Source: Achromobacter spanius
Lineage (GTDB): Bacteria > Pseudomonadota > Gammaproteobacteria > Burkholderiales > Burkholderiaceae_B
Assembly (NCBI RefSeq): GCF_029637605.1
Contig: NZ_CP121261.1
Coordinates: 3,286,001 to 3,350,000 of the forward strand
Length of the DNA stretch: 64,000 bases
Reading direction: 5' to 3'
The translations under genes and the position numbers were made by a program. Position 1 is the first letter of the stretch. The number at the start of each line of letters is the position of its first letter. Under the pieces are notes generated by a model, which was given only the letters and a program-made list of their open reading frames with translations, searched no databases and had not been told where the DNA came from. This document shows, in pieces, positions 8,479 through 16,709 of the stretch.

Positions 8479-9402
8479 TTGAACATCGTCGTGACTGAAT
8501 TCATGGACGCACCCGCGGTCGACCGACTACGGGAAAAAGCAGACGTCACCTACGACCCGAAGCTGGTCGACGACCTGCCGCGCTTGTGTGAAGTGGCGGC
8601 CACTTGCGACGCACTGATCGTGCGCAACCGCACGCAGGTGCGCGGCGAACTGCTGGCGTCGCTCAAACAATGCAAGGTGGTGGGACGGCTGGGTGTCGGC
8701 CTGGACAACATCGACCTGGCCGGCTGCGAACAACAAGGCATACAGGTGTTTCCCGCCACCGGCGCCAACGCCAACAGCGTTGCCGAATACGTGATCGCGA
8801 CCGCGATGGTGTTGCTGCGCGGTTCGTACGCATCCTCGGCGGCGGTCGCGGCAGGCGAATGGCCGCGCGACGCGCTGTCGAAGGGCCGAGAGATCTCGGG
8901 CAAGACCCTGGGCCTGCTGGGCTTTGGATCGATCGGGCAATTGACCGCGCGGCTGGCCAAGGCGCTGGGCATGTCGGTGCTCGCGTTTGACCCGGCGTTG
9001 GCGCATGACGACCCGCTGTTCGCGAAGCTTGGTGTCGCGCCCGCCGCCTTGGACAACGTGCTGGCGCAAGGGGACGTGCTCAGCTTGCACATGCCGCTGC
9101 TGGAGTCCACGCGCAATCTGCTCAATGCCACGCGCATACAGGCCATGCGGCCCGGCGCCATTCTGATCAACACCGCGCGTGGCGGCATCGTTGACGAGGC
9201 CGCCGTGGCAAGCGCCCTGCGCAGCGGACAGCTTGGCGGCGCCGCGCTGGACGTCTTCGACGTCGAGCCGCTTGCCCTGGCGCCGCACTTCCAGGGTTGC
9301 CCGAACCTTATTCTTACGCCCCACACAGCAGGCTTGACCACCGAATCCAACCAACGGGTAAGCAGTCTGGTTGCAGAGAAGGTGCTGGCGGCGCTGGGCT
9401 GA
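8479..9402 (+). CDS. D-2-hydroxyacid dehydrogenase, TTG start
   Basis: This 307-residue D-isomer-specific 2-hydroxyacid dehydrogenase is a second, distinct copy. The start chosen is TTG at 8479 because AAGGAGGG (8467-8474) stands five bases before it and the protein then opens MNIVVTEFMDAPAVDRL as family members do. An in-frame ATG at 8332 would add an implausible leader. Motifs are VGVGLDNIDL, GLLGFGSIGQLTARLA (NAD fold), NTARGGIVDEAAVA (catalytic Arg) and TPHTAGLT (catalytic His). It is followed by a Bug receptor gene 82 bases on, so oxidation of an imported hydroxy acid is plausible. Confidence 0.88.
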   Translation: MNIVVTEFMDAPAVDRLREKADVTYDPKLVDDLPRLCEVAATCDALIVRNRTQVRGELLASLKQCKVVGRLGVGLDNIDLAGCEQQGIQVFPATGANANSVAEYVIATAMVLLRGSYASSAAVAAGEWPRDALSKGREISGKTLGLLGFGSIGQLTARLAKALGMSVLAFDPALAHDDPLFAKLGVAPAALDNVLAQGDVLSLHMPLLESTRNLLNATRIQAMRPGAILINTARGGIVDEAAVASALRSGQLGGAALDVFDVEPLALAPHFQGCPNLILTPHTAGLTTESNQRVSSLVAEKVLAALG

Positions 9403-9484
9403 TTTTGCAACACCGCATTGGCAGCACCGACCTTGCAGCACCGACCTTTGCAACACCATAAAAAATACACGGACAGGAGACAAA

Positions 9485-10486
9485 ATGATTACCAGAAGAA
9501 TGTTGCTGGCCTCGGCCCTTGCGCTTGCCGCCATCGCCCCCGCCGCCGGCGTACAAGCACAATCACAAGCCCAAGCACCGGCCACCGACTACCCCGCCAA
9601 AGGCAGCGTGTTGAAATACGTCGTGCCGTTCCCGCCGGGTGGATTGACGGACGTCATGGCTCGCCTGGTGGGCCAACAACTCAGCGAGCGGCTGGGCGTT
9701 ACCGTGGTGGTGGAAAACCGCCCGGGCGCGGGCGCGATGATCGGCGCCGAACAGGTATCGCGCGCGGCGCCCGATGGCACCACGCTGCTGGCCATCACCA
9801 TGACGCACTCGGTGAACGCCACCTTGCTGCGCGACAGAAGCCGGTTCGACATCACCAAAGACCTGAAGCCCGTCGCGCTCTTGGCTTCGACACCGATCCT
9901 GGTCGTGGTGCCGGCCAACAGCAAGATACGCACGCTGGACGACCTGGCCAAGGCGGCAAAGGGCAAGGAACTGAATGCCGGGTCCAGCGGCGTGGGCACG
10001 CCATCGCATTTGTCCCTGGCCTTGTTCAACCAGATCAATAGCACCAACATCCTGCACATCCCCTATGCCGGCGGCGCGCCGTCATTGACCGACCTGATGG
10101 GCGGCCAGCTTGATGTGATCTTCAGCAACTACGCCGAGTCCCTGCCCTACGTGCAGTCGGGCAAGCTGCGCGCCATTGCCATTGCCAGCGCGGCGCGCAA
10201 TCCGCAAGTGCCGAATGTGCCGACGTCCGCCGAGGCAGGCATGCCGAAGCTGAACGTCGAACAATGGACCGCCGTCATGCTGCCCGCCGCAACCCCGGAC
10301 GCGATCGTTCAACGCCTGGGCAAGGAACTCGTCGGCATCATGGCGCGGCCCGAGGTCGCGGAAAAGACGCGCTCGCTAGGCTTCAGCGTCGATGCGCGCG
10401 GGCCGGCGGAATTCGCGCCGTTCTGGAACAGCGAGGTGCAACGTTGGCGGGCACTGATTCAATCGGCGGGGATCACCGCGCAATAG
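9485..10486 (+). CDS. Bug/TctC-type periplasmic solute receptor
   Basis: This 333-residue receptor starts at ATG 9485 behind ACAGGAGA. Its signal peptide (MITRRMLLASALALAAIA) is cut near residue 26. Landmarks are PFPPGGLTDVMARLVG, VVENRPGAGAMIG and RAAPDGTTLLAIT; the usual DGYT is DGTT here. The 82-base gap before it contains three imperfect copies of GCARCACCG (R = A or G), a small local direct repeat of unknown meaning. It probably serves the dehydrogenase encoded just upstream. Confidence 0.92.
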   Translation: MITRRMLLASALALAAIAPAAGVQAQSQAQAPATDYPAKGSVLKYVVPFPPGGLTDVMARLVGQQLSERLGVTVVVENRPGAGAMIGAEQVSRAAPDGTTLLAITMTHSVNATLLRDRSRFDITKDLKPVALLASTPILVVVPANSKIRTLDDLAKAAKGKELNAGSSGVGTPSHLSLALFNQINSTNILHIPYAGGAPSLTDLMGGQLDVIFSNYAESLPYVQSGKLRAIAIASAARNPQVPNVPTSAEAGMPKLNVEQWTAVMLPAATPDAIVQRLGKELVGIMARPEVAEKTRSLGFSVDARGPAEFAPFWNSEVQRWRALIQSAGITAQ

Positions 10487-10839
10487 CATTCCTACGGGGG
10501 GACGAACGGATTATCCGCGTAGACGCAGGGGCAAGATCGGATAGAGGGAAAAGGCCAACAAAGGCCCAGGCCGAAACAATGGCAACAATAAATTTCCAAG
10601 CCCGCTATTCGTCTTGACCCGGGTCCAGGCGGATGCCCGAGATCCCGGAAGGGCCGCAGCCCTCGCCATTTCTCGGTTCCCACCGCGCCCCTCCAGCCCA
10701 GGCAAGCACCGCAGACCCGGAGGGTTCGCACCCACCCGGCCTGCGCCATGTTTCAGGCCACCGTCCGGGTATTGCAGCGCCGTCCCAAATCAGTAGCATG
10801 CGCGGTCATCCGACTCAGCCTCCTTCAAGGATCGACCTC
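10487..10839 (+). other. Non-coding stretch between Bug receptor and lipoprotein genes
   Basis: These 353 bases carry no convincing gene. A frame open from 10633 runs into the lipoprotein gene, but its first part has no coding character and no ribosome site. I see no strong terminator hairpin and no clear promoter. An AAGGA ribosome site for the lipoprotein is at 10827-10831. Confidence 0.5.
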
Positions 10840-11889
10840 ATGATGCTGCCGCGACCGCGCGTTGCCCTTTCCGCCCTGACGCTTGCCCTGGCCTTGTCGG
10901 GCTGCGTGCACGTGCCGGACTACAACGGCGAGGGCAGCATGGACGACCCGCGCTACGCGCAACTGCTGGACCTGATCGGCGAGGCCTTGAAGGACGACAT
11001 GGCCGTGGTGCTGGTGGCCGACGTGATGCCGCACGCCAGCTTGAACGACGCGGAGTCCATGACCAAGTGGACGGGCAACACGGTCTGGATGCACGAACAG
11101 CAGCCGAAGATCACCTTTGGCCGCAAGTTCCAGAACAATTCGCTGCAACGGGACAAGCAGGCCACCTACCTGTTCAAGGCCTTCGAAGTGCATATCCTGC
11201 CGCCCGGCAAATACCTGCTGACCGGCGGCGACGACTACAAGCTGAATGCCTTGCTGGACCAGGTGGGCGCGCGCCCCGGCCCGGTGGGCTCGGGCCGGGG
11301 CGCCAACGGCACCGCCTATCTGTCGCCGGAGCTTTATCGCGAGTTCTACAAGGAAACCAACTGGCATGAAGGCACCACCGGCACGCAGCTCAAGACGCGC
11401 AAGGTGTGCACCGCCGTGCACCGGGCGTCGGGCAACTGCGTCAGTTGGGGCGAAGAGCAATACACCGAAACCACGCAGGGCTCCCGCGCCGGCTACTACG
11501 AGCAGACGGATTCACGCGATATTCCCGCCATCAAGGTGCAGTCGCGCGTGCCGCCGAAGCTGGCCTTGGCCAGCTTCACCCTCAAGGGCGGCCAACTTGT
11601 GCTGAGCCAGCGCATGCACATGAAGACGCCCAGCTACAAGTACAAGCAATCGGGCTGCCGCGCGGTCGACCCCAAGATGATCGAATGCCCGCTTGAAGAC
11701 TTCACCGTCTACACGCGCCCGGCGCCGATGGATTTCACGCAGAAGCTCATCGCGCAGCGCCACAGCTTGAGCGACGCGCACCGACAGTTGCTGTCCACGC
11801 TACAACCCATGCAGATCACGCCGCTGGGCAAGCAAGGCATGGAAGATCCAATCTGGGGCGTGCCGCTGTCGATGGGTAAGGGGAAATAA
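10840..11889 (+). CDS. Putative outer-membrane lipoprotein of unknown function
   Basis: This 349-residue protein has a lipoprotein signal peptide with lipobox LSGC (Cys 22 if translation starts at ATG 10840). Val follows the Cys, so there is no Asp retention signal and sorting to the outer membrane is expected. AAGGA at 10827-10831 supports ATG 10840 or the adjacent ATG 10843. The mature part is soluble and shows one short patterned stretch, AFEVHILPPGKYLLTGGDDYKL, similar to proteins with a PPG-type beta turn before a strand. Two Cys lie around residue 190-200 (KVCTAVHRASGNC) and two near residue 275-287, possibly disulfides. I do not recognise the family. It stands alone, convergent with the hydrolase gene. 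Confidence 0.75.
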   Translation: MMLPRPRVALSALTLALALSGCVHVPDYNGEGSMDDPRYAQLLDLIGEALKDDMAVVLVADVMPHASLNDAESMTKWTGNTVWMHEQQPKITFGRKFQNNSLQRDKQATYLFKAFEVHILPPGKYLLTGGDDYKLNALLDQVGARPGPVGSGRGANGTAYLSPELYREFYKETNWHEGTTGTQLKTRKVCTAVHRASGNCVSWGEEQYTETTQGSRAGYYEQTDSRDIPAIKVQSRVPPKLALASFTLKGGQLVLSQRMHMKTPSYKYKQSGCRAVDPKMIECPLEDFTVYTRPAPMDFTQKLIAQRHSLSDAHRQLLSTLQPMQITPLGKQGMEDPIWGVPLSMGKGK

Positions 11890-11901
11890 GTCAGGCGGCG
11901 C

Positions 11902-12738
11902 TTAGCCGCCCGCAATCTGCTTCAACACCGCCGCCACAATCGCCTCGGGCCGGTCTTCCTGAACAAGATGGCCGGCATCCGCAATCGGCATGCACGGCGC
12001 GCCAGAAATCAGCGCCGCCAAGGCCTCGCCTTTCGCGTAGGGAATCCAGTTGTCGTTCTGACCCCATAGCACTTGCACCGGGCAGTCCATCCGCCCATAC
12101 ATGCCCTGGACCTCGTCGGTGTACTTCTGATCCATCTGCGCAATTTGCCGGTAAAAGGCGGGTTGGCCGATCTCGCCCAGCCATGGCTGGGTATACACAT
12201 CCAACGCCTCGTCCGACAGCGGTTGGCAGGCCGCCGTCTGTAGATAAGCACGCAGCAGCGCGCGGTGCATGTAGTCGGGCATCCCCGCGAACGCGCCCTC
12301 GTGCTTGCGCACGTGCTGCACGAAAGGCGAGCCCCACGGGGCCAGCGCCACTGCGTCAAAGATCGTCAACGAGCGGTAGCGCAAGCCATCCAGATAGTAG
12401 GCGCGCAACGCGGTGGCACCGCCAAAGTCATGCGCCAGGACATCCGGGCGATCCAGTTCCCATTCCTTGAACAAGGCCGCCAGTACCTTGTTCTGCACCG
12501 CCAGCGACACGTCTTGCCCGTCGCGCATTTCAGACTGCCCGTAGCCCACCAGGTCAAAGACATAAACCGTTCTGCGATCCGCGAACGCCGGCACGATCCT
12601 GCGCCATACCTGCGAGGAAAACGGCGTGCCATGAATCGCCACCAACGGCGGCCCTTCGCCGCACGTTCCCCATCTGACGGCGTTTCCTTCGATGATCGAT
12701 GTGTTCGGCAAATGCAGCACAGTGATCTCCTTTGTCAT
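11902..12738 (-). CDS. Alpha/beta hydrolase with Asp nucleophile (epoxide hydrolase/dehalogenase-like)
   Basis: This 278-residue alpha/beta hydrolase has an oxyanion-type HGTPFSSQVW stretch. Its nucleophile elbow LAHDFGGA carries Asp (residue 104) rather than Ser. A possible acid is Asp229 (GQNDNW), and the catalytic His is His257 in AGHLVQEDRPE. An Asp nucleophile is the rule for epoxide hydrolases and haloalkane/haloacetate dehalogenases, so one of these activities is likelier than esterase. The start MTKEITVLHLPN was chosen because upstream residues lack coding character; no clear ribosome site is visible. The gene stands alone, convergent with the lipoprotein gene and downstream of the hybrid kinase operon. 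Confidence 0.85.
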   Translation of the reverse strand: MTKEITVLHLPNTSIIEGNAVRWGTCGEGPPLVAIHGTPFSSQVWRRIVPAFADRRTVYVFDLVGYGQSEMRDGQDVSLAVQNKVLAALFKEWELDRPDVLAHDFGGATALRAYYLDGLRYRSLTIFDAVALAPWGSPFVQHVRKHEGAFAGMPDYMHRALLRAYLQTAACQPLSDEALDVYTQPWLGEIGQPAFYRQIAQMDQKYTDEVQGMYGRMDCPVQVLWGQNDNWIPYAKGEALAALISGAPCMPIADAGHLVQEDRPEAIVAAVLKQIAGG

Positions 12739-12781
12739 ATCGCCAATCAACGGCAGTTTACGGTGCCGGGGTAGTTCGAGG

Positions 12782-15499
12782 TCAAGTGCGTTCCCGCATG
12801 GTCTCGCACAGCTTGCGTATCGCCGCGATGTCGCCCTGTCTGGCCATGCGCCGCAGTTGTTCGCTGAAGTCCTTGAACGCCGCATCGCGCGTTTGCAGCG
12901 CCTGCGCCCAATCGATCAGGTCCGAGATGGCGCCGCTTTCCAGCAGCAATTGCACCTGCGCCGACTCGGCGCTGGACAGATGCGGGGTCTTCGGCGACGC
13001 CGATTCCACATCGTCGCTTGCGTGCTTGATGGGCAACTGCAACAGCCTGCCCAGCACATGGCGAAGCTCTACCAGGTTGATGGGCTTGAGCAAGCTGGCG
13101 TCATAGCCTGCACCGCCCAAGGCATGCGTGTCGTGGGGCGTTGCCGACACCGCGATGACGGGCAGGTCCGGCCAGCGCGCGCGGGAGGCCGCCAGCACGG
13201 CCGAGCCGTCGACACCGTCCATGCGGTGGTCCGTCAGGATCAGGTCGGGCCGGCGGGCCTCGTCTGCCTGGATGCGCGCCACCATGCCCTGGCCACCGGC
13301 CTCGCTATCCACCTGAAAGCCCATGCTGGCCAGTTCCTCGACCAGGAATTCTCGAATCTCCGGCGTGTCTTCGGCCAGCCACAGGTGCTTGCCGGACCCG
13401 TCCAGCGTCGGCAGCACATGCGACGCGGCGGCAATGTAGTGGTGCGAGATGCGGGACTCGTCCATCTTCCTGACCGGTAGCGTGACGCCGACCCGCGTCC
13501 CTTGACCCAGCTCGCTGTCGATGCTGATCGCGCCTTTCATGCGCTGCACCCATTGCTGCACGATGGGCAGGCCCAGCCCCACGCCCGGCTGGTTCTCGGC
13601 GGCAGCCAGCCGCTGGAAGGGTTCGAAGATGCGTTGCCGGTCTTCCGGCGCGATGCCGCAGCCGGTGTCGCGCACCGATAGCACAAGCCGTCCCGCACCC
13701 TCGTTCGCGTCGCCCGAGTCCGGCACGATGTAGTCGGCGGTCAAGGTCAGGACGCCACCGCGCGTGAACTTGGCGGCGTTGTCGATCAGGTTGGACAGCA
13801 CCTGGCGCACGCGCTTGCCATCCATTTCCAACACGGCCGGTACAGACTCCGACACCCGCAACACGAATTGGTTGTTCTGCCTGGCGGCGATCGGCGCGGA
13901 TTCCTTGGCAACCGCATCCAGCAAGGCATGCACGTATTCAGGGGACACGCGCAACGCCTGGCCGCCCGCGCCCGCGGCGTAATCGATCAGGTCATTCACC
14001 ATGCCCAGCATGTGGTCGGCGCTGCGACGAATGATCGCGCCGCGCGGCGCGTCGTCGCGGCCGCCCGCCTGGATCAGGTCCGCAAAACCGATGATGGAAG
14101 TCAGCGGCGTGCGCAGGTCATGGCTGATGCGGGCCAGGAAATCCTGGCGCACGCGGCCGGCCTCGTCAGCATGGATAAGCGCTTCCTGCAACGCTTGCGT
14201 GCGCTGCCTGACAGCCAGATCCAGCCGCTGGTGTTCGCGTTCGCGGGCCTGCGTCAGTTGCTGCTCTACCGCCAGCTTTTCCTGACGATGCTGGCGCGTG
14301 CGGCCATGCACCAGCACGGCCAGCATCAGCGACACCGACAACAGGTCCCAAGCCACCTCCGGCCCGCCTTCCCAGCGCCCGGGCAGCAAACCGTTGATGA
14401 AAGCCAGCCGCAAAAAGAGCAAGGCGCAATACACCGCGAAGGACAGCAGGAAGATCCGCGCATTGGCGTGCCCGCGCCGCCAGCCGTCGGCCATGGAAAC
14501 CGGCCAGACCAACCCCCACAGAAACACCAGCCCGACCACGGCCTGCGCGCTGGCGCGATAGTCGCCCAGCGCGGCCCAGACCGAGCCCGCCAAACCCAGG
14601 GCGATCAGCACGCCGTACACCCAGCGCCAGAGCCGCACCCGATGCAGGTCCGCGAACAACATCACCGTGAAGGCGAACACCGTGGCGGCCAGCGTCCCCA
14701 GCACACTGGGCGCGCGTAACACCGTTTCACCGCCGCCCGTCAGCACATAGCGGTAGAGCAAGCCCTGGAACGACAGGCTGTAGAGAATTTCGATGATGAT
14801 GGCGGCGGCCAGAAACAGGAACACCCGATCACGCTGGGCCACGCCCAGCACCCCGGTGTAGATCGCCACCATCAGCAGCGCGCCGATCAGCAGCGCCAGG
14901 ACCACCGTGCCGCGCTGCGCCGCGTCCACGAACGCCGCCGGCGTCCACAAGGTGGGTTCCATGCTGATGGCAGAGCGGCTCTGCACCCGCACCAGCACTG
15001 TCACGCGCTCACCCGGCATCAGCAGCAGCGAAGCCACCGACACGGAAGACGGCACTTCGCGCGCGGCGAGCGGCTCGCGGTTGCCCGCCAGGACGACTTT
15101 GAAGGGCTCGCGTTGACCGTCGTGATACAGGTAGAAGCGCACGTCTTCCAGCCTGGGCACGCCGAAGGACAGCCAGCGTTCCAGGAAGCGATGGGTGGGG
15201 TTGTGCACGTCCAGCTTCAGCCAGTACACGGATGGCGAAAAGCCCCGGTTCAACCAGGCGGGGGTGACGGGCTGCCAGGATCCGCCAAGGATCTGGCTGG
15301 CGTCCAGGGTTCCCGCCGTGTCTTCCACGCCCAGCAGTTCGTGATTCAGCGGCAATTTGCCGGTGACGGCGCTCAGGTCCACGGGCGGCGGCGCAGCCTG
15401 CGCTTGCGCGGGCAGCAGCAGGCAAGTCAGGGCCAACAACATCGACAACAACGACAACAACGGCAGCCAACCCGGCAAGCCCAGGCGGTGCTCAAGCAT
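12782..15499 (-). CDS. Hybrid sensor histidine kinase with 7TMR-DISM sensor
   Basis: This 905-residue membrane kinase opens with a signal peptide (cut near residue 36). A periplasmic DISMED2-like beta domain follows (about 45-190; GGSWQPVTPAWLNRGFSPSVYWLKLDV), then seven membrane segments of 7TMR-DISM type (about 205-410) and a coiled coil. The HisKA domain has phospho-acceptor His460 in RISHDLRTPLTS, and the HATPase domain has DNAAKF and GVGLGLPIV. A receiver domain has Asp757 in LILTDHRMDGVDG and Lys in LLKPINL. The last 60 residues are helical, a C-terminal module seen in other hybrid kinases. Its ATG overlaps the stop of the REC-AraC gene by eight bases. It probably senses an envelope or carbohydrate-type signal. 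Confidence 0.93.
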   Translation of the reverse strand: MLEHRLGLPGWLPLLSLLSMLLALTCLLLPAQAQAAPPPVDLSAVTGKLPLNHELLGVEDTAGTLDASQILGGSWQPVTPAWLNRGFSPSVYWLKLDVHNPTHRFLERWLSFGVPRLEDVRFYLYHDGQREPFKVVLAGNREPLAAREVPSSVSVASLLLMPGERVTVLVRVQSRSAISMEPTLWTPAAFVDAAQRGTVVLALLIGALLMVAIYTGVLGVAQRDRVFLFLAAAIIIEILYSLSFQGLLYRYVLTGGGETVLRAPSVLGTLAATVFAFTVMLFADLHRVRLWRWVYGVLIALGLAGSVWAALGDYRASAQAVVGLVFLWGLVWPVSMADGWRRGHANARIFLLSFAVYCALLFLRLAFINGLLPGRWEGGPEVAWDLLSVSLMLAVLVHGRTRQHRQEKLAVEQQLTQAREREHQRLDLAVRQRTQALQEALIHADEAGRVRQDFLARISHDLRTPLTSIIGFADLIQAGGRDDAPRGAIIRRSADHMLGMVNDLIDYAAGAGGQALRVSPEYVHALLDAVAKESAPIAARQNNQFVLRVSESVPAVLEMDGKRVRQVLSNLIDNAAKFTRGGVLTLTADYIVPDSGDANEGAGRLVLSVRDTGCGIAPEDRQRIFEPFQRLAAAENQPGVGLGLPIVQQWVQRMKGAISIDSELGQGTRVGVTLPVRKMDESRISHHYIAAASHVLPTLDGSGKHLWLAEDTPEIREFLVEELASMGFQVDSEAGGQGMVARIQADEARRPDLILTDHRMDGVDGSAVLAASRARWPDLPVIAVSATPHDTHALGGAGYDASLLKPINLVELRHVLGRLLQLPIKHASDDVESASPKTPHLSSAESAQVQLLLESGAISDLIDWAQALQTRDAAFKDFSEQLRRMARQGDIAAIRKLCETMRERT

Positions 15500-16322
15500 A
15501 GGGGTCCAATTCCTGGCGCAAGGCCGTGGGCGGCATGCCGAAGCGTTCGCGGAAAGCGGTAGAGAAATTGCCACGGTTGCCATACCCCACCGCTTGCGAA
15601 ATGGCCTGGATATCCAGGCTGGTCTCGCACAGCAGGCGGCGTGCCTCGCGCATGCGCTCTTCGCGCAGGAACTCGAAAACGGTCGTGCCCGCGCAGCGCC
15701 GGAACGCCTGGTTCAGCCGCCGCGCGTTGGTGTTCAGCGCCTGGGCCAGCGCCATCAGTTCGGGCGTGTGATCCAGCCGTTCGCGCAACAGCTTGCGCGC
15801 CGCGCGAAACAGCACACCGTCCAGCGTGGCTCCGGCGGCGGCGGCCGACGTGCCGTCTTCCGCGCTGGCCTCGGCCACCGCCGGCGTCGACGCGGGCACG
15901 GGCACAGGCGTTGCAGCCACCCGCAGATGAATCAACAGGCGCAGGCGCACCTCTTCAAAATCAAACGGCTTGGCCACGTAATCGACGGCGCCCGCCGACA
16001 GCCCCGCCACCCGCTCACCGGGCAGGCAAGCCGCGGTCAGGAAGATGATGGGAATGCCGCGCGTGGCCTGGTCGGCCTTCAACAGGCGGCAGGCGGCCAG
16101 GCCGTCGCAGACCGGCATGTTCACGTCCATCAGGATGATGTCCGGCTGCACCAGTTGCGCCTTGCGGTAGCCGTCGTTGCCGTCCTCGGCCACATAGACG
16201 CGGCAGTCCTGGCTAGTCAGGAAATCCACGAGCAGCATGCGGTCTTCGGGGCGGTCCTCAACAACCAGCACACGCAAACCGGCGAGCTGGCCCGGAGCCA
16301 GCGGAAAAAAGGCGTCGTTCAT
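15492..16322 (-). CDS. Response regulator with AraC-type output domain
   Basis: This 276-residue protein has a receiver domain at about 17-133 (VLVVEDRPEDR acidic pocket, phospho-acceptor Asp66 in LMDVNMP, Lys in AKPFDFEE). An Ala/Pro linker follows, then an AraC double helix-turn-helix at about 185-270 (LAQALNTNARRLNQAFRRC and ISQAVGYGNRGNFSTAFRERFGMPP). REC-AraC fusions are common in Firmicutes but less so in proteobacteria. It is the first gene of the operon; the kinase follows with an 8-base overlap. Start MNDAFF at 16322 is preferred; a longer start at 16424 would run into the intergenic DNA. It lies 387 bases from, and divergent to, the TpsB gene, which makes the adhesin locus a natural target. 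Confidence 0.92.
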   Translation of the reverse strand: MNDAFFPLAPGQLAGLRVLVVEDRPEDRMLLVDFLTSQDCRVYVAEDGNDGYRKAQLVQPDIILMDVNMPVCDGLAACRLLKADQATRGIPIIFLTAACLPGERVAGLSAGAVDYVAKPFDFEEVRLRLLIHLRVAATPVPVPASTPAVAEASAEDGTSAAAAGATLDGVLFRAARKLLRERLDHTPELMALAQALNTNARRLNQAFRRCAGTTVFEFLREERMREARRLLCETSLDIQAISQAVGYGNRGNFSTAFRERFGMPPTALRQELDPYA

Positions 16323-16407
16323 GCCCCGAATTCTTTCATGTCGGCTGGCGCCAGCGTTGGTAACAAGCGACAAAACCGAGGCCCCGGTTCGAATAATTTT
16401 CCTTGCG

Positions 16408-16436
16408 GCAAACCTACCTGGCATTCCAGCAAACCT
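16408..16436. promoter_or_regulatory. GCAAACCT direct repeat, candidate AraC-type operator
   Basis: GCAAACCT occurs at 16408-16415 and again, identically, at 16429-16436. The 21-base spacing equals two helical turns, the arrangement AraC-family dimers use. It lies 86 to 114 bases upstream of the REC-AraC start. Binding by that regulator is inference. Confidence 0.45.
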
Positions 16437-16579
16437 CGGTAATGGAATATTTGCGTACTTACGATAATGTTTGTTACAGCGCGAAACTGGTCAGGATGCC
16501 GTTTTTTCCACCCCTTTGTGGCGTTGCCGCGACAACCCGACGGAAGCGGAATTTCCCCGTATTTTCCTGCACCTACCAG

Positions 16580-16590
16580 TGACGGCGTCA
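16580..16590. promoter_or_regulatory. TGACG-G-CGTCA palindrome upstream of tpsB
   Basis: Perfect 5-1-5 palindrome about 120 bases before the TpsB start. It could bind a dimeric regulator, but a site this short can also arise by chance in GC-rich DNA. Confidence 0.25.
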
Positions 16591-16709
16591 CGAGCGAAGG
16601 CATATTTCAGCGCTGCTCGGTTGCAAAAATGTTGTGTACCGAAGCGTGACTTATATGTCAAATAGCGTCCATCAATTCTAAATGTAACAACTCGCCGTCC
16701 GATCCCCCC

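Larger units (their letters stand above)
16323..16709. promoter_or_regulatory. Divergent regulatory region between REC-AraC and TpsB genes
   Basis: These 387 bases are visibly more AT-rich than the flanking genes and carry no open frame of note. They must hold promoters for both directions. The sequence shows an 8-base direct repeat at a 21-base period (16408-16436), an 11-base palindrome (16580-16590) and several A/T runs. I could not settle on a definite -35/-10 pair; TTATAT at 16651-16656 and GATAAT at 16463-16468 are possible -10 boxes for the TpsB direction. Confidence 0.6.

Noticed and set aside
10633..10839. N-terminal extension of the lipoprotein gene
   Set aside because: It would bury the lipoprotein signal inside the protein; no ribosome site is present.
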